Positions 1 through 6,328 of a stretch of DNA of 8,819 bases are shown in pieces. Numbering within the stretch: position 1 is the stretch's first letter; each line of letters opens with the position of its first letter. A program made the position numbers and the translations under genes. A model generated the notes under the pieces. It worked only from the letters and a program-made list of their open reading frames with translations, was not told the DNA's origin and ran no database searches. Source of the stretch: Actinomycetota bacterium (lineage in GTDB: Bacteria > Actinomycetota > Humimicrobiia > Humimicrobiales > Humimicrobiaceae); the NCBI GenBank assembly GCA_028695395.1, contig JAQVJB010000077.1, positions 1 through 8,819 on the forward strand, written 5' to 3'.

Positions 1-472
1 CAGTATGCACTTTAGCTCCGAGAAGCTCCATCCTGAAGACATTTAATGCCTGGCGTTCTGTGTCTTCCTTACCCATAAATATTTCACATTCCATATCCAT
101 CAGGGCAGCTGCAGTTGCAGTTGCAACACCATGCTGGCCAGCTCCTGTTTCTGCAATAACTCTTTTCTTTCTCATTTTTTTGGCAAGAAGAACCTGGCCT
201 AGGACATTGTTTATTTTATGCGAACCAGTATGATTAAGATCCTCTCGTTTAAGATATATCTTTGCCCCGGCAAGGTCACAAGTCATCTTTTCAGCATAAT
301 ACAGTATTGATGGCCTGCCTGCGTAATTCTTCAGGAGATAATCCAGCTCATTCTGGAAATCTGCATCATTTTTATAGAATTCATAGGCTTCTTCCAATTC
401 CTGGACAGCTTTCATCAATGTCTCAGGCATATACTGCCCGCCGTATTCTCCGAATCTTCCTTTTTTAATCAT
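1..472 (-). CDS. trpB: Tryptophan synthase beta subunit, N-terminal part (runs off left edge)
   Basis: TrpB makes L-tryptophan from indole and serine with pyridoxal phosphate, in complex with TrpA in the cytoplasm. About 157 codons are present, starting at the ATG whose first base is 472. The protein opens GRFGEYGGQYMPETLM, the usual TrpB start. It then shows AGRPSILYYAEKM, the segment KIYLKREDLNHTGSHKINN, whose lysine in HTGSHK is the PLP-binding residue in the family, and AETGAGQHGVATATAAA, which is substrate- and cofactor-binding sequence. The match is to the common TrpB1 type. An AAGAGAG ribosome site at 482-488 lies 9 bases before the ATG and supports the start. The gene sits directly behind a Trp-type T-box leader, so it is probably the first gene of its transcript; trpA would be expected beyond the left edge. 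Its GC content is clearly higher than that of the genes to the right. The C-terminal half is outside the window. Confidence 0.97.
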   Translation of the reverse strand, partial: MIKKGRFGEYGGQYMPETLMKAVQELEEAYEFYKNDADFQNELDYLLKNYAGRPSILYYAEKMTCDLAGAKIYLKREDLNHTGSHKINNVLGQVLLAKKMRKKRVIAETGAGQHGVATATAAALMDMECEIFMGKEDTERQALNVFRMELLGAKVHT

Positions 473-554
473 ATAACACTACTCTCTTATATATAATTTC
501 AAATTTATATTTAAACTTTTAAAGATATTAAAAAGACAAAAGCACCCCGAAAAC

Positions 555-641
555 AAAAAACCTCCTGCCTTTACATCACAATATACCCGCCAAAACTTAT
601 TAATATAAGATTTGAAAGGTTAACGATGTAGAGACGAGAGG
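555..641 (-). terminator. Intrinsic terminator of the trpB T-box leader
   Basis: On the minus strand the arm 641-625 (CCTCTCGTCTCTACATC) pairs with 577-561 (GATGTAAAGGCAGGAGG). That gives 17 paired positions with two mismatches and two or three G-U pairs, followed at once by TTTTTTG and more T (560-551). The 47-base loop is long and holds its own small hairpin, CTTAT-ATTA-ATAAG. Part of the 5' arm, CTCTAC at 633-628, can pair instead with GTAGAG at 668-663 next to the T-box motif. This is the usual switch between terminator and antiterminator. Confidence 0.85.
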
Positions 642-920
642 TAATGATTTCCCGCGGTGCCACTCTACTTCACTGCTTACAAGCAGTGCTCTTATCAGGT
701 ACTGTCATACCCTATCCTATGGTAACGGAGGAAGCCGTTCTGGTCTACTTTCCTGTTCAATCACTCCAAGTAGATTTCCGGAGTTCTACCAGACATCTCG
801 CAGGTCCATTCAGACACCAGCTGCGCAGCCACATTCCCACCATCAGTGACTCTCTTTATGCCGCTTAATGCTTACTATTCCTGTTCAAAGACTTTAAAGA
901 TATTTTAAAGAGCAACATTC

Positions 921-942
921 CCTGATAAATATTTTTATCAGG
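921..942 (-). repeat. Perfect inverted repeat at the 5' end of the T-box transcript
   Basis: CCTGATAAA and TTTATCAGG form a 9-bp stem around AATA. The repeat starts about 7 bases after the predicted -10 box, so it would be the very first structure of the trpB mRNA. Roles consistent with this are protection of the 5' end or a protein-binding dyad; neither is shown. A second weaker hairpin, CTTTAAA/TTTAAAG, follows at about 892-910. Neither is part of the standard T-box core. Confidence 0.6.
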
Positions 943-948
943 ATGAAG

Positions 949-976
949 ATATTATCACAACAAAAATAAATGTCAA
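949..976 (-). promoter_or_regulatory. Sigma-70-type promoter for the trpB T-box transcript
   Basis: On the minus strand a perfect TTGACA (976-971) is followed after 16 bases by TAATAT (954-949). An overlapping alternative -10, GATAAT, lies at 956-951. The start would fall near 942-944, just before the 5' hairpin and about 60 bases before stem I. Confidence 0.75.
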
Positions 977-994
977 GGGTCCGCCCTCTTTACA

Positions 995-1024
995 TTTCCA
1001 GGCTGTTAATTTAAGTAGTATAAT
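995..1024 (+). promoter_or_regulatory. Possible promoter for the DUF937-SCP2 gene
   Basis: TATAAT at 1019-1024 is a perfect -10 box. The best -35 at normal spacing is a weak TTTCCA (995-1000, spacer 18). The start would fall near 1031, leaving a leader of about 50 bases. It stands back to back with the trpB promoter. Confidence 0.45.
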
Positions 1025-1079
1025 CTTCTTATTTAAATTATTAGCTAATTTTTGGTTTTATATGTAAACGGGGGAAAAA

Positions 1080-2000
1080 ATGACTTCTATGATTGAATCA
1101 GTTTTAGGTATGTTAACAGGTGATATCCTGGGCAATGTTAGCAAACAGATAGGAATGCCAGAAGAAAAGACACAGCAGGTACTGCCTGATGTAATTGCAT
1201 TAATCACATCCGCACTTGCAAAGAATTCTTCTAACAAGAGAGGCGCACAGGCATTATCGAAAGCACTTGCTAAAGATCATGATGGGTCTTTGCTGAACAA
1301 TATTATCGATTATATCGGTAATTATATGAACGGAGATGGAGATGGTATATTAAAGCATGTCCTTGGCGGAAACAGAACTGCAGCTGAAAGCGTCATAAGT
1401 AAAAAAACAGGTATTGATACGGGGACAATTGGAAATCTTTTAACAATGGTAGCTCCGCTAATTATGGGAATACTTGGAAAAACACAAAAACAACAGGGAT
1501 TTGATTTTGGAGGGCTAGCCGATATTCTTAAAAGCGAACAGAAACAGGCAAAAGAAATAGTGCCTGAAGCGGAAGAGGTATTAAAGAAAAAGCCAAAGGC
1601 TAATATCCCTATAAAGAATAAGTCTTTGCAGAAGAAAAAACCTGTTATTACTGATATCAGGGATGCGAAAGTGCCTCAGGATGTTTTTGATTTCGCTGAA
1701 GCAAAATTAAAATCAAGTCCTGATAAATACAAAAACGTGGACTTGAGATGCCAGTTTGATATAACAGGAAAAAATGGCGGTAAATGGTATGTGCTCGCTA
1801 ATGATAAAAAGAAAATAATTTCAAAAGGAATAATGGAAAATCCCATTAGTACTGTAATAATTAGCGATGATGATTTTATCAAAATGGTCCGGGGAGAATT
1901 AAATGCGCCAATGGCTGTCCTGACCGGAAAAGTTAAAATTACAGGTGACATGAATCATATAGTAAAACTGGTTGAAACTTTATTAAATAGAGACGTATAA
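1080..2000 (+). CDS. DUF937 domain protein with C-terminal SCP2-like domain
   Basis: This is a soluble protein of 306 residues with no signal peptide or membrane segment. Residues about 4-150 look like a DUF937 (YidB-type) domain: helical, starting ESVLGMLTGDILGNVSKQIG, with a run of small and acidic residues near 84-89 and the end motif VAPLIMGILGKTQ. A lysine-rich linker (about 151-195) leads into residues 200-303, which resemble an SCP2 sterol-carrier fold. In that part lie DVFDFAEAKLKSSPDK, then CQFDITGKNGGKWYVLANDKK, then FIKMVRGELNAPMAVLTGKVKITGDM; the last is a typical SCP2 C-terminal pattern. SCP2 domains bind hydrophobic ligands in a pocket; the ligand here is unknown. GGGGGA at 1070-1075 with 4 bases before the ATG makes 1080 the start over the ATG at 1089. 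The gene is divergent from trpB, with no sign of a shared function. The SCP2 call is stronger than any statement on cellular role. Confidence 0.8.
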   Translation: MTSMIESVLGMLTGDILGNVSKQIGMPEEKTQQVLPDVIALITSALAKNSSNKRGAQALSKALAKDHDGSLLNNIIDYIGNYMNGDGDGILKHVLGGNRTAAESVISKKTGIDTGTIGNLLTMVAPLIMGILGKTQKQQGFDFGGLADILKSEQKQAKEIVPEAEEVLKKKPKANIPIKNKSLQKKKPVITDIRDAKVPQDVFDFAEAKLKSSPDKYKNVDLRCQFDITGKNGGKWYVLANDKKKIISKGIMENPISTVIISDDDFIKMVRGELNAPMAVLTGKVKITGDMNHIVKLVETLLNRDV

Positions 2001-2104
2001 TTTGGTTCAGATTATAATTATTATAAAATGTAGCAATAAGATAATATTTAAGGAAAATACCCGATATAAAATTAATTATGAATTAATAATAAATAATTAA
2101 GTTT

Positions 2105-2119
2105 AAAACAAAGTTTTTT
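2105..2119 (+). terminator. Weak terminator-like hairpin after the DUF937-SCP2 gene
   Basis: AAAAC-AAA-GTTTT followed by two more T. The stem is short and almost without G/C, so termination would be inefficient if it occurs. The same 158-base gap also holds a 10-bp inverted repeat, TAATTTGGTT (1998-2007) and AACCAAATTA (2120-2129), which is possible by chance in sequence this AT-rich. Confidence 0.2.
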
Positions 2120-2158
2120 AACCAAATTACCAGTCATCATAATAAGGGATATTTGATT

Positions 2159-3145
2159 ATGGAGCTATTTAATATTTTTTCAGCATTCGGACTATCAGCA
2201 AGTGCGGGACTTAATGCTTATATCCCACTGCTTGTTGTTTCTCTTCTTGCAAAATACACTACTCTTATAAAACTTGGTTCTCCATGGGATGCAATGACTT
2301 CATGGTGGGTAATCGGAGTGCTTATATTCCTTACTATAATAGAAGTGCTTGCAGATAAAATACCTGCTATAAATCATATTAATGATACTATCCAAAGCTT
2401 TATAAGACCAACAGCAGGAGCAATTGTTTTTGCTGCCAGTGCATCCAATATAAGCCAGGTGAACCCGATACTTGCAATTGTTGCTGGATTGTTTATAGCT
2501 GGCAGTGTCAGCGCTGTCAAATCACTGGCAGTCCGCCCCACTGTAACTGCCACAACCGGTGGAGCAGCTAATCTGCCTGTCAGTTTCGCAGAAGATGTAA
2601 CTTCAACTTCAGTATCTATTCTTTCAGTAATTTTACCTGTTGTTGCAGTTGTACTGTTCTTAATTATAGCTGCGATAGTAATAACAATAATAGTAAAAAG
2701 AAAAAGAAATAAAAAAAGATTTCTTTTCTGGAAAAAACTACTTGATAAAAGCAAAGATAAAACTAATCTTTTTTCAGATGTGAAACCTTTAAAATCTGCA
2801 AAGCTTTCCACTAAGCCAGATAAGAAGGGTTTAATATATTCTTTTATCATTAATCAAAAATTCGGAGCTGTCGAACTTTTTATTGAAGAATCCAATCCAT
2901 ATGTTGAATCAAACAAAAACATCCATGGTATTTTAAAAGCTGAGAAAGACAGTATTGAAAAAGAATTTGGTGACAGCCTGGAATGGGAACATTATGAAAA
3001 AAGAAAAGCAACAATAATAAGAAAGAAGTATTCCGTATCAAATTTAAAAAAATCAGCCACATGGGACGAATTGCAGGACCAGATGATAAATGGCATGATT
3101 AAGCTTGAAAAAGCAATCACGGAAATGTATAATTTGGCAAATTAA
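2159..3145 (+). CDS. DUF4126 membrane protein with DUF4268-like cytoplasmic tail
   Basis: The protein has 328 residues. Residues 1-182 match the DUF4126 family: SAFGLSASAGLNAYIPLLVVSLL at the N terminus, a Trp-rich second segment, the PTAGAIVFAAS region, and GSVSAVKSLAVRPTVTATTGGAANLP before the last helix. About five hydrophobic stretches are visible (near 8-30, 49-63, 86-98, 102-124 and 153-179), ending in the positive-inside cluster KRKRNKKRFLFWKK. DUF4126 proteins usually end near here. This one continues with about 145 residues. Residues 222-325 resemble a DUF4268 domain, with FGAVELFIEE, then EKEFGDSLEWEHYEKRKATII and a C-terminal helix. DUF4268 is found alone or beside nuclease-like domains; its function here is unknown. 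The ATG at 2159 lies 10 bases after AAGGG (2144-2148). A TTG at 2153 in frame is only 4 bases from it and is less likely. No function can be assigned. Confidence 0.8.
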   Translation: MELFNIFSAFGLSASAGLNAYIPLLVVSLLAKYTTLIKLGSPWDAMTSWWVIGVLIFLTIIEVLADKIPAINHINDTIQSFIRPTAGAIVFAASASNISQVNPILAIVAGLFIAGSVSAVKSLAVRPTVTATTGGAANLPVSFAEDVTSTSVSILSVILPVVAVVLFLIIAAIVITIIVKRKRNKKRFLFWKKLLDKSKDKTNLFSDVKPLKSAKLSTKPDKKGLIYSFIINQKFGAVELFIEESNPYVESNKNIHGILKAEKDSIEKEFGDSLEWEHYEKRKATIIRKKYSVSNLKKSATWDELQDQMINGMIKLEKAITEMYNLAN

Positions 3146-3146
3146 G

Positions 3147-3202
3147 CCCGGTTCTAATATTTTTATAATTGATTTAAAAAAAATAAATTTTTTATAGCCG
3201 GG
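3147..3202. repeat. Long-range inverted repeat CCCGG...CCGGG between genes
   Basis: CCCGG (3147-3151), just after the stop codon, pairs with CCGGG (3198-3202). Partial pairing continues inward (GGTT/ATAGCC with one wobble), and an inner AAAAAA/TTTTTT hairpin can form. These ten G/C bases stand out in a gap that is otherwise nearly pure A/T. No T-tract follows, so it is not a standard intrinsic terminator. It could be a 3' mRNA stabilising hairpin. Confidence 0.35.
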
Positions 3203-3243
3203 TAATTAAATAATTAAAATTGAATATATATTAATAAAGAAAA

Positions 3244-4959
3244 ATGCCTGAAAAAATAAAAAAAATTGACCTGGAAAAATACTCCTCAGCCATTACCTTG
3301 TCTGACATGGAAATATTTATATTCCCGGAACTTTTATACAGTCTTGTGCTGGCAAATATAATGTCTCCTGTAATCTGGAGATGGAAAGATGATCCCTGGT
3401 TTAAAGATATAAATAATATGTCTCCTTATAAAAAAATATTGAGACTTAAGCAATTTATCATGGATAATTTTGATTTTAATCTTGACCTGGAAACATGGGG
3501 ACTTACAACAAAAGAAAAGGAGATATCCAGATTCAGCCCCTTTATGGATGAAAAAATGATAAGCAAGAGCAATGCACTTTTTGGTTACGAGGGCGATAAA
3601 TATTATTTTGATGTAGACATAAGAAAACATTTTGGAATAGATAAATATAATTCTAATGTCATTCCCTACTGGAAAACTGAAACAGTTGAGGCAATGCAGG
3701 CTTTTAAATACAAGGATAACTATGAAAAAGGCGCAGGTGAATGCGTATCAATAGCTACCTTGTATTCTGCTGCACTATTTATTATTTGTAAAATACCTTT
3801 GGAAGATATATTTCTAATGGCAACTCCTCTTCATTCCCAGAATTTTATTGATTTGAAAGAAGGAATTTTAACAAACAACAGAAGGCTTGTGACAAAAAAC
3901 ATGTGGTTTAATGGAACTAAACTAACCTTTAAAGCACAAAGAGCCATGAGGAATGAGCAGATTACAATTGTTTCCCATGCTTCGGGGTATATACACACAA
4001 TTTATCCTGAAGCAAGTATTGATATTAAAGCTTATGACAGGTTTGAGCACAAACTTAAAAAGTTCCTGGCAACTGATATTAATTTTGAGATTTTGTGTAA
4101 TTTCTTAAGACAGGAGACAAGATTCCAGAAATGTTTCCAAATTAAGCATTTTCATAATGGCAAGTATAGATTCATCGAAGCAGAAAAGGCCTATGAATAC
4201 GAAAATACAAGTTCCTCCAGGCTGAACGAACATACTATGGATAAGCTCCTTCTTGAAATCGATTCGTTTGATTTTCATTCTGAACCTATTGAAGACAGGA
4301 TATATCTTGATAATTTTTATGAATTTTTTAAAAAGCATAAAATTGATTTCAGGGATAGGAAGAATATAGATAAACTTATTAATGAATTACAATGTCCTCA
4401 TATAGAAAAAAGTGATATTTTTGGTGCTCTTTTTGAGTTTTGTCACTTAGAGCCAAGGCTTCCCGCAAAAGATAAGACTTTTATAAAATCAGAAGCAATT
4501 GCCATAACAAAAGATATGAAAAGAGATGATATTATTGATTATCTTGAATCCTTGAGAGGTAAAAATACAACAACAGATCTTGCTTTTTATGCTTATAGAG
4601 ATTTTTCAAGAACAGATTGGGCACCTTTCACAAAAGCAGCTGTTGAAAGAAATCCGGTTTCAATTGAGGGAGCCAGGGAATATAAAGATGATGAAATAAT
4701 AAAGATTATAGAAAAAATGCCGGATGAGTCTATATATGACGGCAAAAGAGTTGCCCAACCTGATGAAGTCTGGAATTATGGCAGAGGCGACGGATTGGAA
4801 AAAGCTATATGTCTTCTTAATATTCTTAAAAATAGGAATAATTATGAACTTATTGAAATTAATATAGATAAAAACACTGTAAATCTTATTCTAGACAACT
4901 TAAGAATTACTTTTATTTCCAAGAAAAACATCAGTGGAAAAATGTCTTTTCCTTTTTAA
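3244..4959 (+). CDS. Uncharacterised 571-residue protein with transglutaminase-like Cys/His segment
   Basis: I do not recognise a named family. No signal peptide or membrane helix is evident, so it is probably cytoplasmic. The N-terminal part has a Trp-rich stretch (MSPVIWRWKDDPWF, residues 40-53). The central part is the most conserved-looking. It has EKGAGECVSIATLYSAALFI (161-180) with Cys167, then PLHSQNFIDLKEGILTNNRR (195-214) with His197 and Asp203, then VTKNMWFNGT (216-225). A Cys at the start of a helix followed some 30 residues later by His and Asp is the order of a transglutaminase/papain-like core, so a cysteine enzyme of that fold is possible. That is inference, and the His-Asp spacing is short for the family. 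The C-terminal 170 residues are helical and charged, with a last beta-rich segment. The start has only a weak AAAGA before it. The gene follows the DUF4126 gene by 98 bases in the same direction; co-transcription is possible but unproven. Confidence 0.6.
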   Translation: MPEKIKKIDLEKYSSAITLSDMEIFIFPELLYSLVLANIMSPVIWRWKDDPWFKDINNMSPYKKILRLKQFIMDNFDFNLDLETWGLTTKEKEISRFSPFMDEKMISKSNALFGYEGDKYYFDVDIRKHFGIDKYNSNVIPYWKTETVEAMQAFKYKDNYEKGAGECVSIATLYSAALFIICKIPLEDIFLMATPLHSQNFIDLKEGILTNNRRLVTKNMWFNGTKLTFKAQRAMRNEQITIVSHASGYIHTIYPEASIDIKAYDRFEHKLKKFLATDINFEILCNFLRQETRFQKCFQIKHFHNGKYRFIEAEKAYEYENTSSSRLNEHTMDKLLLEIDSFDFHSEPIEDRIYLDNFYEFFKKHKIDFRDRKNIDKLINELQCPHIEKSDIFGALFEFCHLEPRLPAKDKTFIKSEAIAITKDMKRDDIIDYLESLRGKNTTTDLAFYAYRDFSRTDWAPFTKAAVERNPVSIEGAREYKDDEIIKIIEKMPDESIYDGKRVAQPDEVWNYGRGDGLEKAICLLNILKNRNNYELIEINIDKNTVNLILDNLRITFISKKNISGKMSFPF

Positions 4960-5007
4960 GATAAACTTAATATTATCAAAATTAGATGTTAAAATTAATA
5001 ACTATAA

Positions 5008-5034
5008 AATCATTATTAATATTTAAAAATGATT
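5008..5034. repeat. Short dyad upstream of the LacI-family gene
   Basis: AATCATT (5008-5014) and AATGATT (5028-5034) are exact inverted copies 13 bases apart in the 127-base gap before the repressor gene. The gap contains no CG step, so a classic LacI-type operator is absent. This dyad could be a regulatory site or chance in A/T-rich sequence. Confidence 0.2.
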
Positions 5035-5086
5035 ATTGAAGAGAAAAAATAATTATTTGAAATTGGAATAAAAAGATTGTCAAAAA

Positions 5087-6133
5087 ATGGACAGAAGTAA
5101 AATAAATCCGAACATAAAAGATATTGCTAAAATTGCAAATGTTTCAGTTACCACAGTTTCACATGCAATATCCGGGAAAAGGCATGTAAGCGAGAAAACA
5201 AAGGAAAAGATTTTTAAAATAATAAAAGAGAACGATTATTCGCCAAATGTTGTTGCCAGAAGTCTTAAAAAAAAAGAAAGCGGTATAATTGGAGTAATTA
5301 CTCCAGTCTTAAATAATGAATTTTATTCTGAGATAATTGAAGGGATTGAAGAGAGCTTAAGATTAAAAGGATATATGCTCGTAATAAATATTTCACACTT
5401 CAATATTACAAAAGAAAAAGAGCATTTTCGAAAGATAGATTCACTTTTTATTGATGGACTTATCCTGGTAGGTGGTTTCACAGAAATATCATACATCGAT
5501 GAAATAAATAAGAGGAATATACCTGTAGTTTTAGCATTAAGAGAAGATCCGCAAAACAAATACCCTATAGTCAGCATAGATTTTAAGAAGTCCATATCTA
5601 ATATTACCGATTTTCTATTTAAATCAGGACATGAGAATATTGGATATGCAGGATGGCTTAGAGAAGGAAAAATAACAGATAGAAAAACTCTGGATGGTTA
5701 CATTGAAAGTGTCAAAAAAAATGGGAAAAAATTTAACAAAAGTCTTTTAATAGCCCATACAGCCTCAGAAGATGATCAAGGTCACAATTTTTATCAGTTT
5801 ATAGATACCTATTTAAAGCAAAATGGTAATAATAGAAAGCTAAATTTTACAGCACTAGTATGCCAGAATGATTATATTGCAATTGATGCTATTAATGCTC
5901 TTAAAAAAAATGGGTTTAATGTGCCTAATGATATCTCTATTACCGGGTTTGGTAATATTGCTAAGTCAAGGTATCATAACCCTTCTTTAACAACAATTGC
6001 AATTCCAAGAAAGAAAATAGGCAGATTAAGTGCTGAAGTTTTTATAAAAATAATTAACAAAAATAATATATCTGATTCAGACTTATTATTAGAAACAGAA
6101 ATAATCCAAAGAGACTCAACCAGACAGTTATAA
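5087..6133 (+). CDS. LacI-family transcriptional regulator
   Basis: The protein has 348 residues, normal for the family. Residues 11-31 (KDIAKIANVSVTTVSHAISG plus K) form the LacI helix-turn-helix, and VSEKTKEKIFKIIKENDYSPNVVARSLK (34-61) completes the headpiece and hinge helix. Leu60 in ARSL matches the hinge leucine that in PurR and LacI inserts at a central CG step of the operator. Residues about 66-340 are the periplasmic-binding-like effector domain, with GIIGVITPVLNNEFYSEII, IDGLILVGG, VCQNDYIAIDAINALKKNGF and VPNDISITGFGN in the usual order. The effector is probably a sugar or related small molecule, but no metabolic gene is near to name it. No Shine-Dalgarno sequence is seen before the ATG. 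A CG-centred palindrome downstream, over the bactofilin promoter, is a candidate operator. Repressor action is the family norm; activation cannot be excluded. Confidence 0.93.
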   Translation: MDRSKINPNIKDIAKIANVSVTTVSHAISGKRHVSEKTKEKIFKIIKENDYSPNVVARSLKKKESGIIGVITPVLNNEFYSEIIEGIEESLRLKGYMLVINISHFNITKEKEHFRKIDSLFIDGLILVGGFTEISYIDEINKRNIPVVLALREDPQNKYPIVSIDFKKSISNITDFLFKSGHENIGYAGWLREGKITDRKTLDGYIESVKKNGKKFNKSLLIAHTASEDDQGHNFYQFIDTYLKQNGNNRKLNFTALVCQNDYIAIDAINALKKNGFNVPNDISITGFGNIAKSRYHNPSLTTIAIPRKKIGRLSAEVFIKIINKNNISDSDLLLETEIIQRDSTRQL

Positions 6134-6194
6134 TTACCCATTTACCTTCATTAATTTTCCAGCTATAAAAATTATAAACTTTTATATTAACTTA

Positions 6195-6222
6195 TTGACA
6201 TTTATATTCCTGATTGTAATAA
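6195..6222 (+). promoter_or_regulatory. Promoter upstream of the bactofilin gene
   Basis: A perfect TTGACA (6195-6200) is followed after 16 bases by TAATAA (6217-6222), preceded by TG-like sequence (TTGTAATAAT). The start would be near 6229, inside the adjacent CG-centred palindrome, giving a leader of about 100 bases. It lies 61 bases after the LacI-family stop codon, so the bactofilin gene probably has its own transcript. Confidence 0.6.
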
Positions 6223-6224
6223 TA

Positions 6225-6242
6225 ATACAAAACGGTTTGCAT
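6225..6242. promoter_or_regulatory. Candidate LacI-family operator over the bactofilin start site
   Basis: The sequence ATACAAAACGGTTTGCAT is an imperfect palindrome centred on CG (6233-6234). Six of the eight positions on each side match in mirror image (AAA next to the centre but one, then C, then TA further out). LacI-family operators are typically palindromes of about 14-18 bases with a central CG, for example the PurR core GCAAACGTTTGC, which this resembles. The site sits at and just after the predicted start point, where a bound repressor would block transcription. The nearest LacI-family protein is encoded immediately upstream. Confidence 0.6.
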
Positions 6243-6249
6243 AATTATT

Positions 6250-6265
6250 ATTATTAATTAATAAT
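6250..6265. repeat. Perfect 16-bp A/T palindrome in the bactofilin leader
   Basis: ATTATTAATTAATAAT reads the same on both strands. It contains only A and T and lies in a stretch of near-pure A/T, so chance is a reasonable explanation. It could also be a DNA-bending or protein-binding site beside the operator. Confidence 0.2.
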
Positions 6266-6328
6266 TATTATAAATTATTTAATTTATTAAAATAAACAAT
6301 ATTTAAACTAATAATAAAATAAAAAATT

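Larger units (their letters stand above)
555..944 (-). promoter_or_regulatory. T-box riboswitch, tRNA-Trp specific, upstream of trpB
   Basis: This leader senses uncharged tRNA and allows read-through into trpB. In transcript order, stem I starts at CAGG (884-881), which pairs with CCTG (804-801). It carries AGTA (about 877-874) on the 5' side of the specifier loop and AAAGAGAG and GGTGGGAA as distal motifs. On the 3' side GAA is followed by the specifier TGG at 808-806 and then A, which is the Trp codon in the usual context. A second stem (stem II region) is closed by TCTGGT/ACCAGA. A perfect hairpin, CACTGCTT/AAGCAGTG, lies at 688-671. The conserved T-box AGAGTGGCACCGCGG is at 666-652. Its UGGC bulge would pair with a GCCA tRNA end, fitting the G discriminator base normal for bacterial tRNA-Trp. 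The specifier, the discriminator match and the downstream trpB all agree. Confidence 0.95.

Noticed and set aside
262..468. Plus-strand open frame of 68 codons
   Set aside because: It is antisense to the well-conserved trpB coding sequence and resembles nothing known.
644..868. Plus-strand open frame of 74 codons
   Set aside because: It lies entirely antisense to the T-box leader, whose conserved motifs explain the sequence, and it has no ribosome site or protein-family resemblance.
743..890. A second, tandem T-box suggested by the repeated TTGAACAGGAA
   Set aside because: Only one T-box motif, one specifier loop and one terminator are present. The second copy fits inside stem II of the same leader.
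1998..2129. 10-bp inverted repeat TAATTTGGTT / AACCAAATTA as a regulatory element
   Set aside because: In sequence this A/T-rich a 10-bp match over 130 bases is plausible by chance, and nothing links it to a known site.
2153..2158. TTG start two codons before the chosen DUF4126 start
   Set aside because: It is only 4 bases from AAGGG, while the ATG at 2159 has a normal spacing and DUF4126 proteins begin close to that point.
2374..2850. Minus-strand open frame of 158 codons
   Set aside because: It is the mirror of the DUF4126 coding sequence. The plus frame has clear family motifs, while this one has only hydrophobic and low-complexity runs.
3147..3202. Rho-independent terminator after the DUF4126 gene
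   Set aside because: The hairpin has a G/C base but no T-tract after it on the plus strand, and the inner stem is only A/T.
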